DNA of 64,000 nt from JBFMHP01 sp964557295 (GTDB taxonomy: Bacteria; Pseudomonadota; Gammaproteobacteria; RBG-16-57-12), in the NCBI GenBank assembly GCA_964557295.1, contig CAZKZP010000013.1:1-64000 (forward strand). The letters are read 5' to 3'. Numbering within the stretch: the first letter of the stretch is position 1; every line of letters starts with the position of its first letter. The notes below the pieces were generated by a model. It was given only the letters and a program-made list of their open reading frames with translations, was not told the origin of the DNA and made no database searches. This document shows positions 58,608 through 64,000 of the stretch, piece after piece. Made by a program: the position numbers and the translations under genes.

Positions 58608-58850
58608 ATGATGGACATGATGAACGACGGGCCTGGTTGGTGGATGGGCGGTATGTGGCTGCTTTCCATCCTGTTCTGGATCTTGGTCATCGCCGGTACC
58701 GTGCTCGTCATCAAATGGTTGATGGATCGCGGCAAGGATGGCGAGAATGAGGCGCCGCTGGACATCTTGAAAAAACGCTATGCACGGGGCGAGATCGACC
58801 GGGAGACCTTCGAGCGGATGAAACGGGATATCGAAGGTGGAAACCCATGA
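58608..58850 (+). CDS. SHOCT-domain small membrane protein
   Basis: 80 residues: a Met/Trp-rich start, one transmembrane helix (MWLLSILFWILVIAGTVLVIKWLM) and a C-terminal SHOCT motif (PLDILKKRYARGEIDRETFERMKRDI). Such proteins often accompany copper or other metal-stress genes. It overlaps the following cytochrome gene by 4 bases. Confidence 0.87.
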   Translation: MMDMMNDGPGWWMGGMWLLSILFWILVIAGTVLVIKWLMDRGKDGENEAPLDILKKRYARGEIDRETFERMKRDIEGGNP

Positions 58851-59302
58851 GCCGGCATCGAAATCTGTTCCTCGGCCTCGGGTTGATTCTTGCCGGCATA
58901 CTCGGTCTCACCCTTCTTTCCGAGCCCCGTTTCCCCATGACCGGAATGATGATGGGCGGCATGATGGACCGCGAAAGCATGCAGGAGATGATGAAAGCCA
59001 TGATGGGTGCGCAACTGCCGCCGGGCGTCGACCCGGACGATCTTCCTGATTCACAATCGGACGGCGCACGACTGCTTGTCCGGTATTGCGCCCAGTGTCA
59101 TGACCTGCCCAGTCCGGGCATGCATACCGCGCAAGAGTGGCTGCCAGTGGTTGACCGCATGAACCGCCGCATGCAGATGATGGGCGGTCGCGGCATGATG
59201 CGAATGATGCCTGATATCCAGGCTCCGACAGATCATGAATTACGGGTGCTCGTTGTCTATCTGCAGCAGAACGCCCAGAAGCCTATAGACAAAACGCAGT
59301 AA
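58847..59302 (+). CDS. Met-rich membrane-anchored cytochrome c
   Basis: 151 residues. N-terminal membrane anchor (NLFLGLGLILAGILGLTLL), a Met-rich stretch (MTGMMMGGMM), haem c motif CAQCH at residues 81-85 and a further Met-rich part (MNRRMQMMGGRGMMRMMPDI) that should include the axial Met. The abundant methionines suggest copper contact. Its redox partner is not evident. Confidence 0.85.
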   Translation: MSRHRNLFLGLGLILAGILGLTLLSEPRFPMTGMMMGGMMDRESMQEMMKAMMGAQLPPGVDPDDLPDSQSDGARLLVRYCAQCHDLPSPGMHTAQEWLPVVDRMNRRMQMMGGRGMMRMMPDIQAPTDHELRVLVVYLQQNAQKPIDKTQ

Positions 59303-59601
59303 TCGGATTTGGATACATCTGCATGCTTACAGTGCCATGCGTTGTCCGATCCCTCGCAACACACGTCTGCCACCACCGGCTCTGTCTGGCACATAGAGTC
59401 GTTGGGAACCGGGGTGCATACCGCCATCACATCGGGGTAGTAATAGGCATCCTCAGTCTTCACTTTCATGTCAGAGATATAGACGGAGCAGGGGGTGTTT
59501 TTCAGGTAGGTCGACAACTTTTTCTGAATGATTGAGGAAATCTTGTTGTGACCTGAGCTGCCGCCGACCATCGCCTCAATTCGTCCTTTCACGAACTCAT
59601 G
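59257..59601 (-). pseudogene. Fragment of a Uma2-family endonuclease-like gene
   Basis: HEFVKGRIEAMVGGSSGHNKISSIIQKKLSTYLKNTPCSVYISDMKV...YYPDVMAVCTP resembles the middle of Uma2 (PD-(D/E)XK-like) proteins. The N-terminal end stops where IS66-like sequence starts near 59600, and the C-terminal catalytic part is lost after EPVVADV. Confidence 0.7.
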
Positions 59602-59772
59602 CCGAACGTCGCCAATCTCTTCAACCTGATTGAAACGGCAAAGGCCAATGGGCAAGAGTCCTATGCCTATCTTCGTTATGTTTTCAAAGAGCTGCCCAAC
59701 GCATCGAGCGTTGAAGATATCGGGGCGCTTTTGCCTTGGAGTGTGGATGCGGAAACAATAGCGGTCTGCTAG
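59602..59772 (+). pseudogene. C-terminal remnant of an IS66-family transposase
   Basis: Without a start codon of its own, the plus strand reads NLFNLIETAKANGQESYAYLRYVFKELPNA...EDIGALLPW and ends at TAG 59770-59772. This is the characteristic end of IS66 TnpC. Only about 55 codons remain, joined to the Uma2 fragment. Confidence 0.8.
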
Positions 59773-59817
59773 ATCTTGCTCAAGGTGGGGTTTGTCGATC
59801 GCTTACGAGTATTCGGC

Positions 59818-59967
59818 TTAGATTGATAGTTGTTCATCCAGTTTCAGCGGTTCCATTTTACCTAATAACACTTCGCCTGGCTGGCGTTCAACAGCGATAG
59901 CGCCCTTCTCAATGCGGTAGCTCAAATAACAAATATGTCTTGGAGGATGAATTCGACCTATTTCCAT
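59818..59967 (-). CDS. Small ORF after the RES toxin gene
   Basis: 49 residues (MEIGRIHPPRHICYLSYRIEKG...GKMEPLKLDEQLSI). Its ATG overlaps the last codons of the toxin gene, as in a coupled operon. No family is recognised. It could be a third operon member or a remnant. Confidence 0.45.
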   Translation of the reverse strand: MEIGRIHPPRHICYLSYRIEKGAIAVERQPGEVLLGKMEPLKLDEQLSI

Positions 59968-60422
59968 AGTCGCGCATCAAAGCTGAATGCTACCGGGTCA
60001 TTGATAGTAATTTTGCTGAAATCAGGATGTATGGGGTTTAGGAGATAGTTTCTCTCGCCTGGGATGATCGCTGATGGCACACCAAGTACGGCAGAGGCCG
60101 CCGACTTAGCCCAATCGCTGCCTATATTTTTAGTCCCTACCCCTGGCGGCATACTTCGCCATCGCTTAGGCAAAGTTGCAATGGCATCAACCTCAAGGAT
60201 GAGGCTTTTGGGAATAGATATCTCAAACGAAACGAATTTGATTTGTTTTGCTTCTTCTTGAAGATGCACGAATACTTCCAGTGCCGCCAAGGCATGTGTT
60301 TCGGAACAGTAGACCAAGGAAGTCATCTGATGATGCCAGCGGCCACTGGCAAATTGACTCCCCTGGCCGGTAAAAGCTTGCTTTTTATGCTTGGCTTTTG
60401 CGATCCGAACGGCTCTTATCAT
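59958..60422 (-). CDS. RES-domain NAD+-degrading toxin
   Basis: 154-residue RES-domain protein. The conserved Arg (GRWHH), Tyr/Ser-Glu (VYCSETHALAALEVFVHL) and SDW (IGSDWAKSAASAVLGVPSAIIPGERNYLLNP) motifs are present. RES toxins phosphorolyse or hydrolyse NAD+. It overlaps its antitoxin gene as ATGA. Confidence 0.93.
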   Translation of the reverse strand: MIRAVRIAKAKHKKQAFTGQGSQFASGRWHHQMTSLVYCSETHALAALEVFVHLQEEAKQIKFVSFEISIPKSLILEVDAIATLPKRWRSMPPGVGTKNIGSDWAKSAASAVLGVPSAIIPGERNYLLNPIHPDFSKITINDPVAFSFDARLWK

Positions 60423-60859
60423 GAATAGATACCGTATTCGATGCGATAGAGCAGTTCCTCGACCTCGCGGGCTCCCGCCTCGTTTTTCATAAGCTCAAGG
60501 GGAGTTCTTTCGCCCAGCCCAGATTGCGGACGATGTAACCAACGTTTGGCGGACTCTTTGTCTTCCAGGACCTCTTCGGCCAGCGCGAAGATTCGGGCGA
60601 TGCGGTAAAGGCGATCGCTTACATTCGCATCCATATGCTCACGGGGCTCTTTTCTATAGCGCCCGAGCCATTTGATGCTCACCCCCAGGGTTGAAGAATA
60701 GTCATCATCCCCCAACGCCATCTGCTTTTGGAGGAAAAATACAGATCTAGTGGGAAACCCCTGCTGGATCAGGTCAGCCAGATCGAGGGCTGTTTTGGCC
60801 TGTTTTCCGAGCAACTTAGGACCCCCAAGGATGTCAGTAATGTCTTTTTCCGCTAACAT
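60419..60859 (-). CDS. Xre/MbcA/ParS-type antitoxin (DUF2384)
   Basis: 146-residue antitoxin: N-terminal helical Xre-like part and C-terminal toxin-binding DUF2384 domain (RIARIFALAEEVLEDKESAKRWLHRPQSGLGERTPLELMKNEAGAREVEELLYRIEYGIY). ATG 60859 is preferred to 60865 since AGGAGA is then 6 bases upstream. Confidence 0.93.
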   Translation of the reverse strand: MLAEKDITDILGGPKLLGKQAKTALDLADLIQQGFPTRSVFFLQKQMALGDDDYSSTLGVSIKWLGRYRKEPREHMDANVSDRLYRIARIFALAEEVLEDKESAKRWLHRPQSGLGERTPLELMKNEAGAREVEELLYRIEYGIYS

Positions 60860-60881
60860 AGGCATTCTCCTGAAATGGACG

Positions 60882-60905
60882 ATTGTCTACATTATAGCGG
60901 ACAAT
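60882..60905 (-). promoter_or_regulatory. Operator/promoter of the RES/Xre operon
   Basis: The dyad ATTGTC-N12-GACAAT encloses TATAAT (minus strand, plus 60891-60896), a consensus -10. Binding of the antitoxin here would block transcription. The -35 is weak. Confidence 0.7.
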
Positions 60906-61072
60906 TGACCATTATTCATTAGAAATATATTCCCGCTTTCTATATGAAGTCCAAGCGGAAAGAATTGCTTGATGAGAACCGGTTGCTCCGCCAACAAAAC
61001 ATGCCGGTAGCGGTGGCGCTGGCGTCGATGCCCGTATCGACGGTGTGGATGTCCTGCGAGGTATTTCCGAGA
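60906..61072. other. Non-coding stretch
   Basis: No gene is supported between the toxin-antitoxin promoter and the TraG remnant. Confidence 0.35.
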
Positions 61073-61720
61073 TCAATCAACCCCTGCTAAGCCTGTGGCC
61101 TGCACGCCTGAGCCAAGAAAACCCGGCGTGCCTAATGTTCCTTGTCCTTTTACGCCAGCTCCCATTTGAAAGGTATTCGCCGTATGACTGGTATTCTTCG
61201 CCCCTCCACCCGCCTTTATTTGATGGTCAAAACCAAGTTCGCTCAAAAGCTGCAGCATTTCCGCTTTTTCGGACGACTGATCCCTGCCGAAGTCCTGGCC
61301 ACTTGCATTGCTCCTGGTGACGGCCCGCCCTATGGCCTGAGTGAGTGACTCATTGGTGCTGTGCGATTGCCGGATGGCATCATCCACGGTGACGGTTCGC
61401 CCGGAATTGTCACCAACCCTAACCGACTGCGAAAGCGCATTTTTCGCAGTATACGTCTGTGTGAGATTCTTGTTGGAAAAGCTTCCCATCACGGTATTGA
61501 TATCCATCGGATCGGTCGTCACCGCATTGCCCGCCCCGGCCGACGCCTGAACATGCCCCTGCCCGACCGAAATTGAAGGCATCAAGCTTTCGTTGGCAAG
61601 CCCCTTGTTCCCACAGGCGCGGCACAACGCAGTCGTTGGTGTAATTCGCCAGCCCCGCCTTGAGGTTCGGGTCCGTGATATTGAGCTTGGTGGCATCGTT
61701 AATCAGCGCGGTTCTGGAAC
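61073..61720 (-). pseudogene. TraG-like conjugation gene remnant
   Basis: A segment in one frame (LINDATKLNITDPNLKAGLANYTNDCVVPRLWEQG) and, after a shift near 61600, another (SISVGQGHVQASAGAGNAVTTDPMDINTVMGSFSNKNLTQTYTAKNALSQSV...LTQAIGRAVTRSNASGQDFG) resemble parts of F-type TraG mating-pair stabilisation proteins. The two parts are closer together than in a full TraG (about 900 aa), so there is an internal deletion as well. Confidence 0.6.
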
Positions 61721-63735
61721 AGCACGTTGCTGCGGTACTTGAGTATCGCCGGATGTTCGCAGCTGGGGCACTTGCTCAGTTCCTCGCGTCGATTCAGATA
61801 CTCCTGCACCGCCGTAATGAACTCGGCGTGACTCCAGGTCAGCGGCGAGACCGAGACCGCGGTCCCGCTCGCCGGATCGATCTGTTCCGGCAGGACCCCC
61901 GAGGGCAAGGCCCGCTGCGTGCACCAAAGAAGAGTGGGGAGTGCCTCGTCCAGCTCCTGCTGGGTCGTCGCCCGCGCCATCAGGTAACGGACATACCACA
62001 GACTGGCGATGATCCAGGGATTGCCCGGCACGGCGGCTGAGGGCGGCTGGCTCGCCTGATAGGTGTCATGTTCATAGCGGGCGAGGCCGCCGATCGGGGT
62101 TCTACACCACAGGCCGTCACGTACCGCTTGCATGGTGGCGGCCACCCGCTCGTCCCGCCCCGGGAACACACGGAAGGCAAAGAGGGCATAGAGGCTGGCA
62201 TCCAGTGCGGGATCGGCCTGCTTGCGACCCTCTCGGTCCCAGGTTATACCACGCAGAAAACGGCCTCGCTCCGAGTCATACAGATGATGCAGGAGCGCCT
62301 CCCGGTATGCTTCCGCCGCCGCTTCATAACGCCCGGCGTGTTCCATCTCGCCGAATGCGCCTGTGAAGCGCGCCGCCGCCCTGAGTCCCGCGATCACCGC
62401 ACAAACGGTGTACGTGTGCACCCCCAGACGCTCTTCCCACAGGTCGTAGGAAGGCAGGGGGAGGCCGGTGACGGGGTCGCGATAGCGGCATAAGAACTCC
62501 GCGGCGTTCTTGATGAGGGGTCGATAGAGCGGTTTGATGAACTCGATGTCCCGCTGGCGGGCGAAATGGGCCCATAGCGCCCACAGCACCAAGCCGGTTT
62601 CATCCTCCTGGATGGGGAGGCGGCCGCCACCGGCTGCGGGCCAGGGATGCCAGGAGCTTCCCAACGACCCGTCCGGGTTGTACTTGTGCAGGAAATAGCC
62701 CTCATCGGTTATGAGCCGGGCGCAGAGTTCGAAGAACCGGCGCGCCGGTACGTGGTAGCCGGCGAGGCTCATGGCGTGGGTAATGAGCGCGCCGTCGCGA
62801 GGCCAGACACAGCTGTAGGTGTCGCGGTTGAAATACAGGATGTCCGTGTCGTTGGCGGCGGTGATCGCACCGTTGTCGTCGACGTTAGTACGTGTGATCA
62901 GGAGGCTGCGCCGGTAGAGTCTGACCACGGGCTGAGGCAGGCCGTCGAAGTTGAGCGCCTCCTTGTCCAGCCACAGCCGCCAGTAATCGGCGGTGCGCTT
63001 GAGAAAACCGCCTGGCCCCCGTTTCACCACCAGCGCGTTGATCCGGCGTACCGCCTTCCAGTCACAGCCGGCGGCGATCCAGCAATAGGCGATAGCCATT
63101 CCACCCGCCGGCACTGTCAAATGTGCCGCGAAGACGGAATCCACCGAGCCCTGGGCAATGGGGTTTCCGGAGAGGCGGCCATCCTCGGCGTCGGCCCACG
63201 TCCCCTTCAGGCCGCGGACGCGCTTGACCCCGGTGGCAAACTGATCGAGACCCACCGTATCCCGGGATTGCGCATTGAGCAGGAAGTAGCGCTGGCCCTT
63301 GTAATGGAGCAACGCCTTCTCGTCAGGCTTGTAGCCGGCGGTATCCCCGATGTCGGTGCCGGAGATGGAGAGGTCATGGTGGAAGAACAGCCTTGCCTCA
63401 CGGGGACGGCCCGCAAGGTCGGTGACGGTCGCCTCACGCACCCACAACGCCTCGTGGAAATCCACGGCATCGCGGAACACGAGCTCAATCCCGAGCCCCG
63501 GATGACGAAAGAACAGCCGGGCCACCAGGGTGTCCGCCTCATAGTCCAGTGTCCGCTCCCAGCCCGGGTCCGTGAGCCATTGAAAGACACCATCGATCCA
63601 CAATCCGACCCTGCAGGGGTACCCGTGCAGGTGGTTTTCCATTCCCACCCCGGGATAGTAGAGGTCGCTGATCAGCCCGTTGCGGTCATAGGCCACCAGC
63701 AGGGAGCCATTTCCCAGGGGAACGTCGCGTGGCAT
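61699..63735 (-). CDS. Glycoside hydrolase family 15 (glucoamylase-like) protein
   Basis: 678-residue soluble enzyme with the GH15 layout: N-terminal beta-sandwich (PLGNGSLLVAYDRNGLISDLYYPGVG) and an (alpha/alpha)6 barrel with SCVWPRDGALITHAMSLAG, QEDETGLVLWALWAHF, YDLWEERLGVHTYTV and SPLTWSHAEFITAVQEYL, which contains the catalytic Glu regions. It would release glucose from alpha-glucans or trehalose-type substrates. The C-terminus carries CPSC and ends abruptly at the TraG remnant, so its last residues may be altered. No signal peptide is seen. Confidence 0.9.
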   Translation of the reverse strand: MPRDVPLGNGSLLVAYDRNGLISDLYYPGVGMENHLHGYPCRVGLWIDGVFQWLTDPGWERTLDYEADTLVARLFFRHPGLGIELVFRDAVDFHEALWVREATVTDLAGRPREARLFFHHDLSISGTDIGDTAGYKPDEKALLHYKGQRYFLLNAQSRDTVGLDQFATGVKRVRGLKGTWADAEDGRLSGNPIAQGSVDSVFAAHLTVPAGGMAIAYCWIAAGCDWKAVRRINALVVKRGPGGFLKRTADYWRLWLDKEALNFDGLPQPVVRLYRRSLLITRTNVDDNGAITAANDTDILYFNRDTYSCVWPRDGALITHAMSLAGYHVPARRFFELCARLITDEGYFLHKYNPDGSLGSSWHPWPAAGGGRLPIQEDETGLVLWALWAHFARQRDIEFIKPLYRPLIKNAAEFLCRYRDPVTGLPLPSYDLWEERLGVHTYTVCAVIAGLRAAARFTGAFGEMEHAGRYEAAAEAYREALLHHLYDSERGRFLRGITWDREGRKQADPALDASLYALFAFRVFPGRDERVAATMQAVRDGLWCRTPIGGLARYEHDTYQASQPPSAAVPGNPWIIASLWYVRYLMARATTQQELDEALPTLLWCTQRALPSGVLPEQIDPASGTAVSVSPLTWSHAEFITAVQEYLNRREELSKCPSCEHPAILKYRSNVLFQNRAD

Positions 63736-63754
63736 GTCAGCGCGTTCGCGCCGG

Positions 63755-64000
63755 TTACCGGGGAAGGTTCGCCTTGAGTGCGATACCGATATTCTTCATA
63801 TTCGTGGGATCCCTGTCCGGATGATAGGCGATCTCGATGATCTCCCATTTCGCCAATTCGGCGCTGGGCACTGTCGCGACATAATGCCCCTTGCCTCGGG
63901 CGTCGGATGTAAAGGAATAATCCCCTTCGCCTAGGACAAGCTTATGTCCCTCGGTCGCCAGAGCAAGCCCGTCAAAGCCTCCCAAAGCTATGGCCAGTAA
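63755..64000 (-). CDS. Partial secreted protein, 5' end outside the window
   Basis: The C-terminal about 80 residues of a small protein: LLAIALGGFDGLALA looks like the end of a signal peptide, then EGHKLVLGEGDYSFTSDARGKGHYVATVPSAELAKWEIIEIAYHPD. I do not recognise the family. It ends 19 bp before the GH15 gene on the same strand, so the two may be co-transcribed. Confidence 0.6.
   Translation of the reverse strand, partial: LLAIALGGFDGLALATEGHKLVLGEGDYSFTSDARGKGHYVATVPSAELAKWEIIEIAYHPDRDPTNMKNIGIALKANLPR

Noticed and set aside
1..64000. tRNA or rRNA genes
   Set aside because: I saw no tRNA-like T-loop/anticodon pattern or rRNA segment on either strand.

Overview
The window is a large, nearly complete nitrogen-fixation (nif) island joined to an accessory region. 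It most resembles a gammaproteobacterium. The evidence is a NifL/NifA pair, an Rnf complex next to nifLA, nifU-nifS-nifV-cysE-nifW-nifZ-nifM-clpX in Azotobacter/Pseudomonas stutzeri-like order, Grx, BolA and LRV nif accessory genes, and GTAG-type REP elements with their RAYT transposase. A run of ten Ns and several single-base frameshifts suggest a draft or metagenome assembly. I cannot name the genus.

Layout. 0.1-5.9 kb (minus): rseC-rnfABCDGE-rnfH, the Na+/H+-driven electron pump that supplies reductant to nitrogenase, behind a sigma54-type promoter. 6.7-10 kb: nifL-nifA regulators. 10.3-13.7 kb: nifB, ferredoxin, nifQ, draG. 13.7-17.3 kb (minus): a SIR2-like protein, a CCG-domain Fe-S protein and draT. 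17.5-25.2 kb: nifHDKT, ferredoxin, nafY, DUF6129, LRV, monothiol glutaredoxin, BolA. 25.4-27.9 kb: modABC molybdate transporter. 27.9-28.7 kb: a RAYT gene flanked by long inverted REP composites. 28.9-34.9 kb: nifENX, DUF269, DUF683, fdxB, a 2Fe-2S ferredoxin, a hypothetical gene and a frameshifted DUF364 gene. 35.2-36.0 kb (minus): small nif-associated genes. 36.2-44.5 kb: iscA-nif, nifU, nifS (interrupted by the N gap), nifV, cysE, a TPR gene, nifW, nifZ, nifM, clpX.

Regulation can be read from the sequence. Strong -24/-12 sites (GG-N10-GC) precede rnf, nifB, the SIR2 gene, nifH, modA, nifE, iscA-nifUS and nifV. Exact NifA activator sites (TGT-N10-ACA) lie 60-125 bp upstream of six of these. 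The SIR2 gene and the molybdate transporter therefore look like members of the NifA regulon. DraT/DraG add post-translational control by ADP-ribosylation of NifH Arg101.

REP elements occupy many of the intergenic gaps from 6.5 to 41.6 kb and then stop. From 44.5 kb onward the DNA is accessory: a gene remnant, an AT-rich block with repeated ATGGTAT motifs, parDE, a frameshifted IS1595-family transposase, a PiT-arsM-glycosyltransferase-VTT-DUF547-oxidoreductase-arsS block that looks like an arsenosugar pathway, a merR/merA operon with a readable MerR promoter and unusual partners, a cytochrome c, IS66 and Uma2 scraps, a RES/Xre toxin-antitoxin pair, a TraG remnant and a GH15 glucoamylase-like gene.
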